From Methanobrevibacter sp. (GTDB lineage Archaea; Methanobacteriota; Methanobacteria; Methanobacteriales; Methanobacteriaceae), in the NCBI RefSeq assembly GCF_015062985.1, contig NZ_SUTI01000005.1:41200-105199 (forward strand): a stretch of 64,000 bases of DNA, given 5' to 3'. Positions 26,121-35,316 of this stretch are shown piece by piece. Position numbers and translations under genes: made by a program. The notes under the pieces are model-generated. The model was given only the letters and a program-made list of their open reading frames with translations, was not told the DNA's origin and made no database searches. Position 1 is the first letter of the stretch; each line of letters opens with the position of its first letter.

Positions 26121-26495
26121 CTAAAATTCAAGAGTTACGATATCTCCATCTTCCAAATTCAATACATCCCTCAATTTAAGTTCAGCAATAAACTCCAAAT
26201 AATTTTCTTCATGAGTTGTCTTGGCAGGAAAAACGATAGCTCCACCAATAACATCATTCAATTTGGCATCAATAAATTTAACAGCACCAAACCCTTCATC
26301 CGGTTTGATTAAATTCTCGCAATTATTTTTAATTTCATTTATTTCATCCAAATATTCTTCACTAACAATGACATTTAAAGTTCCCGGATATGGAACAAAA
26401 CCACAATTTTTCTTGAATTCATTAGTGTAGAACTCCTGTGATAAAAAATATGCCGCTTTTCCCAAGCCTGTTGTTACTTCACCATTAATCTTCAT
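26121..26495 (-). CDS. ribK: CTP-dependent riboflavin kinase (archaeal type)
   Basis: The product, 124 residues from the start chosen here, matches the archaeal RibK family (formerly DUF120). It contains MKINGEVTTGLGKAAYFLS, GFVPYPGTLNV, a GGAIVFPAKTTH segment and LRDVLNLEDGDIV. RibK phosphorylates riboflavin to FMN with CTP instead of ATP. The ATG at 26495 is preferred to one at 26525 because GAGGT lies 6-10 nt upstream and the protein then starts where the family starts. It lies just upstream of the riboswitch-controlled ribB, so its product FMN is the ligand that would shut ribB off. ribK itself is not under the riboswitch. Confidence 0.92.
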   Translation of the reverse strand: MKINGEVTTGLGKAAYFLSQEFYTNEFKKNCGFVPYPGTLNVIVSEEYLDEINEIKNNCENLIKPDEGFGAVKFIDAKLNDVIGGAIVFPAKTTHEENYLEFIAELKLRDVLNLEDGDIVTLEF

Positions 26496-26711
26496 GAAAT
26501 ACCTCAAAGTAATGCATATAACCATAATGTTAAAATTTAACCATGATTTTATTCAACTTAAATATTCATTCGAATGCTATATCAAAAAAAATATAGATTC
26601 ATAACTATTAATTAATTGCTTTTGATTAATAAATATTTTCAGGTTTAAAGAAATTTATTTTAACAATCAACAATAAAAGTATTACTGATAAACATTTACA
26701 GGGTAATAGAA

Positions 26712-28355
26712 ATGGAAATAAAAACTATCTCAACAGATGTATTAATAATTGGATCTGGTGGTGCAGGTTCAAGAGCTGCAATAGAAGTTGATGATGCTGG
26801 TTTAAAGGCAATCATTGTATCCAAAGGTCTTTCATTCAGATCTGGCTGTACTGGAATGGCAGAAGGCGGATATAATGCTGTATTTAAAGCCGTGGATAAG
26901 GACGATTCAATTGATGCTCATTTTAATGATACATTGAAAGGCGGAAGTTATCTCAATGATAAGAAACTAGTAGAAATCCTGGTCAATGAGTCACCGAAAA
27001 GATTGATTGATTTGGAAAACTATGGAGCTTTGTTTGACCGCCAGGAATCCGGTGAAATAGATCAAAGGCCTTTCGGTGGACAAAGCTATAGAAGAACCTG
27101 TTATCAAGGAGATAGAACAGGAGCAGAATTGCTGAATGCACTCAAAGAGGAAATAATCAAAAGAAATATTGAATGCATTGAAGAAGTTATGATAACATCC
27201 CTCATAACCGATGACGGACAGGTTATCGGTGCAACCGGATTGAATCTGAAGGATACCAGCCTAATCTATTTCAAGGCGAAATCCGTTATTCTGGCCAGTG
27301 GAGGCGCTGGACAATTATACCCTGTAACATCCAATACCTTCCAAAAAAATGGGGACGGCTTTGCAATAGCTTACAGAGCCGGAGCCAATTTAGTCGATAT
27401 GGAACAAGTCCAATTCCATCCGACAGGAATGATAGCTCCCGAATCCAAAAAAGGAGTTTTAGTAACTGAAGCTGTGAGGGCTGAAGGCGGAAAACTCATA
27501 AACAAGGATGGAGAAAGGTTCATGTCAAAATATGCACCTGAAAAAATGGAATTGGCAACACGTGATGTTGTTGCCCGTTCAATCTATCAGGAAATCATTG
27601 AAGGCAGAGGAACCGAAAAAGGCGGAGTATACCTGGACATTTCACATTTGGATGACGATTACATTGATGAAAAACTTGAAACCATGGTTCTGCAATTTGA
27701 AAATGTCGGAGTAGACATCAAGCATGGGCCAATTGAAGTAGCGCCTACTGCGCATCATTTTATGGGTGGTTTAAAGATAAAAGAAGATGCATCAACATCA
27801 CTGAAAAATCTGTTCGGAGCCGGTGAAGTCTGCGGTGGAGTTCATGGAGCAAATCGTTTAGGCGGAAATGCTCTAGCAGACACTCAGGTATTCGGAAAGA
27901 TTGCGGGTGAAAGCGCATCAAAGGCCGCCAAGGAAAGCGAACTCAAGACAAATGAAGAGCAGGTTAATGCCGAAGCTTCAAGAATCGAAGGACTGATTAA
28001 AAAAGGTTCCATCAAACCACGTGAATTTAAAAACAACATTAAAAATCTTATGTGGGAAAAGGTAGCTATTGTAAGAGAAGAAAAAACCTTGAATGAAGCT
28101 TTAAAACAACTTCAAGAAATGCAGAACGACCTTTCAGAACTTGATGTCAAGGATATTAAGCAATACAATGAAGATTTGGTAACCGCTTTAGAAGTAATAA
28201 ACATGGTTGAAATCTGTATCCTCACCGTAAAATCAGCAATATTGCGTAGGGAAAGTAGAGGAGCGCATTTCAGATCAGATTTCCCTGAAAGCAATGACGC
28301 CTGGAAAAAGAGTATTGTCTTAAATAAAAATAAAATAGAATTTGAAGCTAGATAG
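26712..28355 (+). CDS. tfrA: Thiol:fumarate reductase subunit A (FAD subunit)
   Basis: The 547-residue flavoprotein has the FAD dinucleotide motif GSGGAG (14-19), the quinone/fumarate-type active-site block HPTGM, the REGGxL-like VRAEGGKLINKDGERFM, and HHFMGGLKI, where flavoproteins of the SDH/FRD family hold substrate residues. In Methanobacteriales this subunit works with the Fe-S subunit TfrB to reduce fumarate with coenzymes M and B, making the heterodisulfide. tfrB is not adjacent here. The last 8 bp overlap the convergent deaminase gene. Confidence 0.88.
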   Translation: MEIKTISTDVLIIGSGGAGSRAAIEVDDAGLKAIIVSKGLSFRSGCTGMAEGGYNAVFKAVDKDDSIDAHFNDTLKGGSYLNDKKLVEILVNESPKRLIDLENYGALFDRQESGEIDQRPFGGQSYRRTCYQGDRTGAELLNALKEEIIKRNIECIEEVMITSLITDDGQVIGATGLNLKDTSLIYFKAKSVILASGGAGQLYPVTSNTFQKNGDGFAIAYRAGANLVDMEQVQFHPTGMIAPESKKGVLVTEAVRAEGGKLINKDGERFMSKYAPEKMELATRDVVARSIYQEIIEGRGTEKGGVYLDISHLDDDYIDEKLETMVLQFENVGVDIKHGPIEVAPTAHHFMGGLKIKEDASTSLKNLFGAGEVCGGVHGANRLGGNALADTQVFGKIAGESASKAAKESELKTNEEQVNAEASRIEGLIKKGSIKPREFKNNIKNLMWEKVAIVREEKTLNEALKQLQEMQNDLSELDVKDIKQYNEDLVTALEVINMVEICILTVKSAILRRESRGAHFRSDFPESNDAWKKSIVLNKNKIEFEAR

Positions 28356-28359
28356 CTTC
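28344..28359. terminator. Bidirectional hairpin at the tfrA/deaminase convergent overlap
   Basis: GAAGCTA (28344-28350) pairs with TAGCTTC (28353-28359), a 7-bp stem with a 2-nt spacer. T-rich sequence follows on the plus strand and A-rich sequence precedes it, suiting termination both ways. Confidence 0.5.
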
Positions 28360-29652
28360 TTTTAATTCTTTAATTGCTTGTTTAGCTTTATCATAAATTT
28401 CTTGTTCATTTAAAACAGTCAATTTTTTATTTTCCATTAATATCTTACCATTGCAGATGGTAGTATCAACATTAGAACCATTTGCAGAGTAGATAATGTT
28501 GGAACTTAAAGATGAACTGTCTGGAACCATGTTGGCTGAATTGGTATCTATTAGAATAATATCCGCTTTTTTACCTACTTCAATAGAACCGATTTCACAT
28601 TCAAGACCTAATGCTTCAGCACCTTTAATTGTACCCATAGCTATTGATTCATCGGAATTTAAAACCTTAGGGTCTAGTGTTGAAACTTTTTGAAGCAAGC
28701 TAGCTGTTTTTAACTCTTCAATCAAATCCAAATTATTATTTGAAGATGCGCCATCGGTTCCGATTGAAACACAGATATCATTTTCAATCAGTTTAGAAAC
28801 GGGAGCTATTCCTGAAGCCAATTTCATGTTACTGCATGGATTATGTGAAACCTTAACATTATTTTTCTTGATAATGTCAATCTCGTTGTCACTTAGCCAG
28901 ACTGAGTGGGCAGCAACGACATCAGGACCTAAAAAGCCAATTTTATCCAAATATTCGAAAGGTCTTAATCCCTTTTCATCCAATATGTCATTGATTTCCT
29001 TTTGAGTTTCAGAAACGTGAATGTGAATGCCCATATTATATTCATCCGCCAATTCACGGACCTTAATTAAGAGTTCTTCGGAAGCAGTATAAGGGGAATG
29101 CGGTCCGAAAAATACTTTAATTCTTCCATCGGCCATTCCATTGCAATTCTCGAACAATGTGAGATTTTCCTTAATTTCATTCTGTCTTCTTTCCTCATCT
29201 CCGAAATCTATCATACCGTATGACAGGACAGCCCTGATTCCCGCTTCGTCAACAGCACGGGCAACATCTTCCATGTAAAAGTACATGTCACTGAAAGTTG
29301 TTGTTCCTGACTTGATCAATTCAACAGCACCTAAAAGGGCACCTATATAACAATAGTCACCATTAAGATTAGCTTCCATTGGCCATATATGATCATTTAA
29401 CCAACTGTCCAAACTTAAATCATCCGCTAATCCTCTAAATAAAGTCATTGATAAATGAGTATGAGTATTTACAAATCCTGGAAGCAAAATTTTTCCAGAA
29501 GCGTCTATAATCTTTTCTATATTGCTTTCATCTATTTCATCTGAAATTTCAGAAATTATATCATCCTTAATCAAAAGTGATTTTTTTCCTTCAAAACTAT
29601 TATTCGGACTTAAAATCAATGCATTTTTAATTAAAATAGTATTATCACACAT
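28348..29652 (-). CDS. dadD: 5'-deoxyadenosine deaminase-like amidohydrolase (MTA/SAH deaminase family)
   Basis: The 434-residue amidohydrolase has LLPGFVNTHTHLSM (metal-binding HxH), MTLFRGLADDLSLDSWL (the signature of the MtaD/DadD/TrzA group), HIHVSET, AHSVWLSD and a GTDGASSNNNLD metal aspartate. Family members deaminate 5'-deoxyadenosine, S-adenosylhomocysteine or methylthioadenosine. In methanogens the 5'-deoxyadenosine deaminase recycles the by-product of radical SAM reactions, and two radical SAM enzymes lie in this window. AGGTG precedes the ATG at 29652. The exact substrate preference is not shown by sequence. Confidence 0.85.
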   Translation of the reverse strand: MCDNTILIKNALILSPNNSFEGKKSLLIKDDIISEISDEIDESNIEKIIDASGKILLPGFVNTHTHLSMTLFRGLADDLSLDSWLNDHIWPMEANLNGDYCYIGALLGAVELIKSGTTTFSDMYFYMEDVARAVDEAGIRAVLSYGMIDFGDEERRQNEIKENLTLFENCNGMADGRIKVFFGPHSPYTASEELLIKVRELADEYNMGIHIHVSETQKEINDILDEKGLRPFEYLDKIGFLGPDVVAAHSVWLSDNEIDIIKKNNVKVSHNPCSNMKLASGIAPVSKLIENDICVSIGTDGASSNNNLDLIEELKTASLLQKVSTLDPKVLNSDESIAMGTIKGAEALGLECEIGSIEVGKKADIILIDTNSANMVPDSSSLSSNIIYSANGSNVDTTICNGKILMENKKLTVLNEQEIYDKAKQAIKELKEAI

Positions 29653-29662
29653 TATAACACCT

Positions 29663-29692
29663 AAAAAAAATAAAAAAAAGAAAGCTAAAAAA
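29663..29692 (-). terminator. Oligo-T terminator after the histone gene
   Basis: Two runs of eight A at 29663-29679 and a further A5 tract give T tracts in the minus-strand transcript immediately after the histone stop, in a 44-bp gap before the deaminase gene. Confidence 0.55.
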
Positions 29693-29696
29693 CTAT

Positions 29697-29903
29697 TTAT
29701 AAGTTTTTGATAGCTAATTTAATATCATCTGCTTTAACAGTTTTACGTTTTGCAATTTTAGCAACAGCGTTTGCTTCTTTAGCTACATTACGAGCTACTT
29801 CTTCTAAGTATGCTGCTAATTCTTCTTTTGCATCTTCGCTAACTCTTTCAGCACCAGATTCTTTAATAATTCTTGCGATAGGAGCTTTTGGTATTTCAGA
29901 CAT
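29697..29903 (-). CDS. Archaeal histone (HMf-like)
   Basis: The 68-residue product is a complete histone fold: [19 protein letters not shown], the long central helix and [17 protein letters not shown]. It lacks tails, as in HMf/HMt proteins, which form dimers that extend into DNA-wrapping hypernucleosomes. GAGGTGA is upstream of the ATG. A perfect 12-bp-stem hairpin stands in the leader just upstream (29931-29960). A TATA-like AATATTTAAATATTA near 29978-29990 would start the transcript at about the first base of that hairpin. Confidence 0.95.
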   Translation of the reverse strand: MSEIPKAPIARIIKESGAERVSEDAKEELAAYLEEVARNVAKEANAVAKIAKRKTVKADDIKLAIKNL

Positions 29904-29930
29904 ATTTTCACCTCACAAAAGTTAATAAAA

Positions 29931-29960
29931 AACTTATGATTACAAACTTAATCATAAGTT
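29931..29960 (-). promoter_or_regulatory. Perfect 12-bp-stem hairpin in the histone leader
   Basis: AACTTATGATTA (29931-29942) and its exact complement TAATCATAAGTT (29949-29960) flank a 6-nt loop, 28 bp upstream of the histone start. By position it would be the first structure of the mRNA, a possible stabiliser or autoregulatory site. It could instead act as a DNA operator. The structure is seen; the role is inferred. Confidence 0.55.
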
Positions 29961-30136
29961 AATAGAATTTAAGTTAACCTAATATTTAAATATTTTGTTT
30001 AATTGACTTATTTTTGAAATTAAGAAATAATACAATATATAATGAAAAAAATAAAAGTAATAAAAATTATTACTCTCTAAAAAGTATTAAATAAAATGAT
30101 TCAAAATATAATATAAGAAAAAAAATATGAGAAGAT

Positions 30137-31000
30137 ATGATGAAGATAAAAATTGCTATCCCATCAAAAGGAAGAATAAGTGAACCTTCAATTAACATTT
30201 TAGAAAAGGCAGGATTAGGATTAGTCGATAAAAATAATAGGAAATTGATATCAAAAACCTTCAACGATGATATAGAAGTAATGTTTGCAAGAGCATCTGA
30301 TATTCCTGAATTCGTAAACGATGGAGTTGCAGATATGGGAATTACAGGTGTGGATTTAATCAATGAAAATGAGGCAGACGTCAGTGAACTGCTTGACTTA
30401 AGGTTTGGACAAACAAAATTGGTGCTTGCTGCACCCGAAGAGTCAAATATCGATTCAATAGAAGACATTGACGAAAACATGAAAGTGGCTACCGAATTTC
30501 CTGTACTAACAGAAAAATACTTCAATGAAAAAGGCTTGAATTTAAAAATCGTTAAGCTGAGCGGATCAACCGAAGCCGCACCATTTATAGGAATATCTGA
30601 CCTTATTACCGACCTGACAAGTACAGGAACAACATTAAAAATGAATCACCTTAAAATCATTGACATTATATTGAACAGTACAATTAAGCTTATTGCAAAC
30701 AAAGAAAGCTTAAAGAACAAAAAAGAATTAATTGAAGCTGTCAGCACAAGCATAAAAGGCGTTCTAGATGCTGATAGAAAAAAATTAATTATGATGAACG
30801 TTAAAATCAAGGATTTGGATAAAGTCAAAGAGGTTATGCCTTCAATGGGTGGTTTAACAATATCAGAAGTATTATCTAATGAAAAAACTGTTGCTGTTCA
30901 GGCAGTGATAGATGAAAAGCAGGTATTTGAACTTGTAAATGATTTAAGAAATGCGGGTGCAAAAGACATCCTTGTTGTACCGATTGAAAGAATTATATAA
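30137..31000 (+). CDS. hisG: ATP phosphoribosyltransferase (long form)
   Basis: The 287-residue enzyme catalyses the first step of histidine synthesis, joining ATP and PRPP. KIAIPSKGR marks the N-terminus, GITGVDLI and the PRPP-binding DLTSTGTTLKMN lie in the catalytic lobes, and residues about 205-287 form the ACT-like regulatory domain of the long HisG form, which binds histidine. Two adjacent ATG codons are possible starts; the second (30140) gives the family-like start MKIKIAIPS. Other his genes are not in the window. pyrB follows after 3 bp. Confidence 0.94.
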   Translation: MMKIKIAIPSKGRISEPSINILEKAGLGLVDKNNRKLISKTFNDDIEVMFARASDIPEFVNDGVADMGITGVDLINENEADVSELLDLRFGQTKLVLAAPEESNIDSIEDIDENMKVATEFPVLTEKYFNEKGLNLKIVKLSGSTEAAPFIGISDLITDLTSTGTTLKMNHLKIIDIILNSTIKLIANKESLKNKKELIEAVSTSIKGVLDADRKKLIMMNVKIKDLDKVKEVMPSMGGLTISEVLSNEKTVAVQAVIDEKQVFELVNDLRNAGAKDILVVPIERII

Positions 31001-31003
31001 GGG

Positions 31004-31939
31004 TTGATTAGCATTTTCAGATTAAAAAACATAATTTCAATAAAGGACTTTGAAAGAGACGATATCGAGTATATCATAAATGAGGCATCAAAATTGGAAA
31101 ACATTGCCAAATCAAAAGAAATTTCCGAGGAACTTAAAGGAAAAATTCTTGGATTGATGTTTTTTGAACCGTCAACAAGGACAAGAATGTCATTTGAAAC
31201 AGCCATGAAACGTTTTAATGGTGAGTGCATTGGGTTTGAAAATAGCGGATCCAGTTCCGTTTCCAAAGGTGAAAGCATTGCTGATACCGCAAAAATGTTT
31301 GAAGGATACTGTGATGCATTAGTAATAAGGCATGAACTGGAAGGCGTGTCAAAATTCGTGTCAGATATCGTTGATATCCCTGTAATCAATGCCGGTGACG
31401 GTGCAGGTCAGCACCCAACCCAGACATTGCTCGATTTATACACAATCAAAAAAGAAATCGGCTCAATTGACAATTTAAAAATCGCCCTAATCGGAGACCT
31501 GAAATTCGGCCGTACTGTCCATTCCCTATCAAACGCTCTATGCTTATTTGATAATGTTAAAATCTATTTAGTATCTCCTAAAGAGCTTAAAATGCCTCAG
31601 GAAATCTTAATTGACTTAAATAAAACAAAAGTGGAATATGAAGAAGTGGAAAATATCGAAAGCATCATCGACGACGTCGACGTACTGTATGTAACCAGAA
31701 TACAAAAAGAGCGTTTTGCAGATGTTGACGATTATGAAAAAATAAAAGGGGCATACATCATAAACAAAAAAATGCTTGAAGGAAAAAACGCGATTGTAAT
31801 GCATCCTTTACCTAGAATCGATGAAATAGACTGCGATGTCGATAACACAAAATACAATAAGTATTTCACACAGGCTGCTAATGCAGTACCTGTGAGAATG
31901 GCTATCCTAAAAACATTAATACAAAACAACCCTAAATAG
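31004..31939 (+). CDS. pyrB: Aspartate carbamoyltransferase catalytic subunit
   Basis: The 311-residue product shows the carbamoyl phosphate loop [13 protein letters not shown] (STRTR at 57-61), [10 protein letters not shown] and HPLPR, diagnostic of PyrB. It forms carbamoyl-aspartate in pyrimidine synthesis. No ATG or GTG is available: the furthest supported start is TTG at 31004. The family N-terminus ([13 protein letters not shown]) would align with an ATT codon at 31013, preceded by GGGTTGAT. The true start is therefore uncertain by three codons. pyrI is not adjacent. The 3' end overlaps cdc6 by 8 bp, and a strong hairpin covers the junction. Confidence 0.93.
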   Translation: MISIFRLKNIISIKDFERDDIEYIINEASKLENIAKSKEISEELKGKILGLMFFEPSTRTRMSFETAMKRFNGECIGFENSGSSSVSKGESIADTAKMFEGYCDALVIRHELEGVSKFVSDIVDIPVINAGDGAGQHPTQTLLDLYTIKKEIGSIDNLKIALIGDLKFGRTVHSLSNALCLFDNVKIYLVSPKELKMPQEILIDLNKTKVEYEEVENIESIIDDVDVLYVTRIQKERFADVDDYEKIKGAYIINKKMLEGKNAIVMHPLPRIDEIDCDVDNTKYNKYFTQAANAVPVRMAILKTLIQNNPK

Positions 31940-31954
31940 AAAATAGGGTTGTTT
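31924..31954. terminator. Bidirectional hairpin at the pyrB/cdc6 convergent overlap
   Basis: AAACAACCCTA (31924-31934) and TAGGGTTGTTT (31944-31954) form an 11-bp perfect stem with a 9-nt loop. It sits exactly over the overlapping stop codons of the two convergent genes. Confidence 0.7.
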
Positions 31955-33095
31955 CAAGTAATGTTTCATCACATTGAAGCTTAATAATATTGGTTCTTCC
32001 TTTTCCACGGCCACGGGAAACAGTATTTGTTGAAATTATACCTAAAAGTTCAAGTTCATTGATAAAATCAAATATTCTTCTGTAGGTTACGGCATCTTTT
32101 TTGGATACTTCCTTGTAGGCATCATATAACTTTCCGGAAGATATTTCTTCCCCTTCTTTTGTTAAATTTAAAATCGCTTCCAAGACCCTTTGCTGCTGAA
32201 GCGGTAATGTGGATATTATGTCAATGACCTTGTTATGTTCAATTGTATCTTTTGCCTTTCTTACATGTTCGCTTGTAACTTTCGGTGAATCATCATAAAC
32301 TGCAATTTCACCTGCATTTCTAAGCAAATCAAGAGCGTAACGGGCATCACCCTCTTCTTTGGCAGCCATAGCGGAACATAATGGGATCACATCACTGTCC
32401 AATACATCATCATTGAAAGACAATAATGCCCTTTCAGATAATATGTCAGACAATTGATTTGCTCCGTAAGGAGGAAATACGATTTCCTTGTCGTTCAAAC
32501 TGCTTGTAACTCTGGACTTGATTAAATTCTTAAAGTCCAAATAGTTACTGATACATAGAACTGATACATTGTCAGTTCTTGTAAGGGTGTATAGAATTCC
32601 ATCACCATCCTTATCAAGCAGGATATCAATTTCATCCAAAATAACAATTAAATGTAATTTTTTACCGAATGCATTTGTTCTGAAGATATCCCTGAATGTG
32701 TTTACAACTTCACCTTTGGTCCATCCACGGTTAGGAACATCACGTCCAAGCTTGTTACACAATTCTGCAAGCACCTGATATTCTGTTGTATAGTCAGTAC
32801 ATCTGATATATTCGACTTTTACAAATACATTTTTTCTGCGTGAAGCTTCTATAAGCTGTTCACGAGCGAATTTTGATGCTGCTGTTTTTCCAGTTCCTGT
32901 TTTACCGTAAAGAGTTACATTTGATGGGGTAACATTATTTAAAACATCAATCCAACATTTTGCAATATCTTTTATTTGATCTTCCCTGTGGACTAACTTT
33001 TCAGGCAAGAACCTATGATCAAGTGGGGCCTTATTCTTGAATATACTTGGATTGACGTGTTCTTCCTCTTGTAGTGTATCGAAAATATTTGACAT
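31932..33095 (-). CDS. cdc6: Orc1/Cdc6 replication initiator
   Basis: The 387-residue AAA+ protein has Walker A GKTGTGKT (64-71), Walker B VILDEID (about 153-159), a sensor-1 CISN and sensor-2 [12 protein letters not shown]-terminal winged helix (about 300-387) with a basic RGRGKGRTN wing binds origin DNA. It recognises ORB elements and recruits MCM. The gap upstream of its start contains an array of inverted ORB-like elements, the usual archaeal arrangement of an initiator gene beside the origin it serves. AGGTGGAT precedes the ATG. Confidence 0.95.
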   Translation of the reverse strand: MSNIFDTLQEEEHVNPSIFKNKAPLDHRFLPEKLVHREDQIKDIAKCWIDVLNNVTPSNVTLYGKTGTGKTAASKFAREQLIEASRRKNVFVKVEYIRCTDYTTEYQVLAELCNKLGRDVPNRGWTKGEVVNTFRDIFRTNAFGKKLHLIVILDEIDILLDKDGDGILYTLTRTDNVSVLCISNYLDFKNLIKSRVTSSLNDKEIVFPPYGANQLSDILSERALLSFNDDVLDSDVIPLCSAMAAKEEGDARYALDLLRNAGEIAVYDDSPKVTSEHVRKAKDTIEHNKVIDIISTLPLQQQRVLEAILNLTKEGEEISSGKLYDAYKEVSKKDAVTYRRIFDFINELELLGIISTNTVSRGRGKGRTNIIKLQCDETLLETTLFSI

Positions 33096-33383
33096 TCATC
33101 CACCTTTAAAAATTTAATAAAAATTATAAGTATAATTTCCAGTGTTAATATTATAAAACATATGATAAATAAAGGTTTTTATTACAATTTCATGAAAATG
33201 TATTAAAAATGATAAAAATGTGAAAAATTAACTCATTAAAAACTGTTTAAATCAAGATTAAATCAATAATTAATTGTATTAACGAATTATACATAATAAT
33301 TTCTAATATTTTTTAAAATAAGATTGTTAAATTTAGTTAAAAATTGAATATGAAATTGTACTATTTCAAATATAACAGTAGAA

Positions 33384-33554
33384 TTTCAAGTGTAAATATC
33401 GGGGAAAAACAGTGCATATAGATGCTCAAATTGGCTGAAAATCATTGATTTTGAAAAAATTATCACGATTTGTAATTAAGAGAGAGACATGTATTTCAAG
33501 TGTAAAATGATATTGTGCGAAAAACAAAATTGAAGAGATGGATTTCAAGTGTAA
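33384..33554 (-). repeat. ORB-like elements, left group (minus orientation)
   Basis: TTTCAAGTGTAAA at 33384-33396 and 33494-33506, and TTTCAAGTGTAA at 33543-33554, are copies of the mini-ORB core on the minus strand. The latter two continue on the minus strand into ATCTCT-like or GTCTCT blocks, resembling the ACCTCT extension of the right-hand group. A GGGG run (33401-33404) follows the first. Confidence 0.75.
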
Positions 33555-33650
33555 TGAAAATGAAAAATTGATTAAAATCAAATAAAATAATAAATAAATC
33601 AATAATAATGCTTTAATTTAAAAAAAATAGGGAATGAAAAAAAGGGTAAA

Positions 33651-33731
33651 TTTCAAGTGTTTTACAGTTGAAATATACCTCTTCAGTCTTAATATATCCA
33701 CGTAAGTGTTATACTTGAAATGGACCTCTCC
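33651..33731 (+). repeat. ORB-like elements, right group, with an inverted pair
   Basis: TTTTACAGTTGAAA (33660-) followed by ACCTCTTC, and TTATACTTGAAA (33709-) followed by ACCTCTCC, are extended plus-strand ORB copies. A minus-strand copy (TTTCAAGTGTTTTA at 33651) overlaps the first, making a head-to-head pair GGTAAATTTCAA with TTGAAATATACC. Confidence 0.75.
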
Positions 33732-33735
33732 CTCT

Positions 33736-34218
33736 CTAAACGAACATGCTGTTTTCATTGGATTCGTTATGTGGAAGGTTGACACTGCCAAATTTTTTGT
33801 CAATTAACCAGATGCAGTGAAGTTTTGATTTGAAAACCCTTTTCAAAGTTCTGATGAAATTGTCTTTGGTCAGACCATCTTCAAATATCTGATCGGTTAT
33901 TACAAATTGCTGCAATAGGTCCTGATTCAATTGAAGTTCATAGTCAACCAGGAACCTGTTCAATCCGAAATTCAAATCAAGAATGAAATCTCTTCTGGTT
34001 TTTGGATTAGCTGCATTCATCAATTCCAAATGTTCAGGAGAAACTTGTGTAGCGCAAGCAACAATAATGCAATCCTTTCCTTTTGGTTTAACGACATCCA
34101 TTATATTTTCTTTCGGAAACTCTATTATATAATGGAAATCAGCATTTTCATCAAATTTCTTTTCTCTTAGATAACTTTCATCTAATAACCATTCTTTAAT
34201 TTTTTCTTCAAAATCCAT
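33736..34218 (-). CDS. DUF2299-like conserved archaeal protein beside the origin
   Basis: The 160-residue protein is soluble and acidic at the N-terminus (FEEKIKEWLLDE) with an alternating strand/helix pattern: FHYIIEFP, CIIVACATQVSPEH, a helix with RRDFILDLNFGLN, then QQFVITDQIFEDG and RTLKRVFKSK. It resembles a conserved archaeal family of unknown function (DUF2299). It is transcribed away from the origin region, on the opposite flank from cdc6 though on the same strand. The conserved position beside the initiator in Methanobacteriales hints at a replication-linked or simply syntenic role. No catalytic motif is obvious. Confidence 0.65.
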   Translation of the reverse strand: MDFEEKIKEWLLDESYLREKKFDENADFHYIIEFPKENIMDVVKPKGKDCIIVACATQVSPEHLELMNAANPKTRRDFILDLNFGLNRFLVDYELQLNQDLLQQFVITDQIFEDGLTKDNFIRTLKRVFKSKLHCIWLIDKKFGSVNLPHNESNENSMFV

Positions 34219-34278
34219 AGTATCATCAATAAAATTTATAATAAATTATTTATTTTTTTATTATATATAATATAAACT

Positions 34279-35316
34279 ATGATTGGATATAATGAATTGA
34301 TAAATGAAGTGATATTTACAAAAGTAAGTGGTATTGTTTCATTCAAATTATTTTTATTTATCATATCAATCATGATTATTTCAATTGTAATAGATATCGT
34401 GTTCGGTGAACTGCCAGGAAGAATACATCCAGTTGTGATAATCGGATCTTTAATCAACTTTTTCAAAAATCTGTTCATAAACATAAAAGGAAGAATATCC
34501 GGACTGTTGCTGATAGCAGGCGTTGTCATTGTTTCAATGATAATTTTATATCTGATTTATGTGGTATGTTCTTATAACGTGATTTTGTCAATAATTGTCT
34601 TTTCGGTTTTGCTGTCATCAACATATTCAATAAATATGCTTTTGCAAACGGCTATTGATGTTGAAGATGACCTGAATGAAGATATTGACAAGGCAAGGAA
34701 ATCAGTTTCATATCTTGTAAGCAGAAATACAGAAGAGCTGACAGAAAGTTTCATTGTCTCTGCTGTTATTGAAAGCCTGACTGAAAACATAACCGATTCA
34801 TATGTTGCACCGGTTTTCTACTATTTCATTTTCGGACTGATCATGTTGCATGTGCCAATGAACAATCCTATTTACAATTTGTTGATGGTTCCTTTCGTTT
34901 ATAGGATATTCAACACAATGGATGCAATGGTTGGCTATGAGACTGATGAATTGAAGGATATTGGTTTTTTCCCGGCAAAGATAGATGATATTTTAAATTA
35001 TATTCCATCAAGAATAGCTGGCATTTTCGTAGTCATATCATCTGCCATTCTTAGCTTTGATTGGAAAAACAGCTATAGGATAATGAGAAGGGATGCTCGC
35101 AATTGTCCTTCACCTAATTCAGGTTATACAATGGCATCAACTGCAGGAGCATTGAATATACAGCTGATAAAAAAGGATACTTATATTTTAGGTGACAACA
35201 ATAAAGATATAATTGCGGATGATATTTCAAAAGCGGTGAAACTGTCAAAACTGACAATCGTTTTATTTACAATAGTAATAATTGTATTATTTACATTAAT
35301 TTATGTGATATTATGA
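34279..35316 (+). CDS. cbiB: Adenosylcobinamide-phosphate synthase
   Basis: The 345-residue integral membrane protein has the CbiB/CobD signature IDIVFGELPGRIHPVVIIGSL (first 20 residues of it span about 36-55), NTMDAMVGYETDELKDIGFFPAKIDD split across 212-237, and DARNCPSPNSGYTMA near the C-terminal third. It attaches the aminopropanol arm to adenosylcobyric acid at the membrane. About five to six hydrophobic segments are visible. The following cbiG overlaps by 4 bp (ATGA), so these cobalamin genes form an operon. The N-terminus is about 30 residues longer than usual. Confidence 0.92.
   Translation: MIGYNELINEVIFTKVSGIVSFKLFLFIISIMIISIVIDIVFGELPGRIHPVVIIGSLINFFKNLFINIKGRISGLLLIAGVVIVSMIILYLIYVVCSYNVILSIIVFSVLLSSTYSINMLLQTAIDVEDDLNEDIDKARKSVSYLVSRNTEELTESFIVSAVIESLTENITDSYVAPVFYYFIFGLIMLHVPMNNPIYNLLMVPFVYRIFNTMDAMVGYETDELKDIGFFPAKIDDILNYIPSRIAGIFVVISSAILSFDWKNSYRIMRRDARNCPSPNSGYTMASTAGALNIQLIKKDTYILGDNNKDIIADDISKAVKLSKLTIVLFTIVIIVLFTLIYVIL

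Larger units (their letters stand above)
33096..33735. other. Probable chromosomal replication origin (oriC)
   Basis: This 640-bp gene-free region separates the cdc6 and DUF2299 starts. It is extremely AT-rich, especially 33100-33380, a likely duplex-unwinding element. It carries at least five ORB-like elements sharing TTACACTTGAAA, the mini-ORB core known from the Methanothermobacter origin. Four on the left point leftward and two on the right point rightward, giving an inverted arrangement. The position next to cdc6 supports origin function. Replication initiation here is inferred, not observed. Confidence 0.85.
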
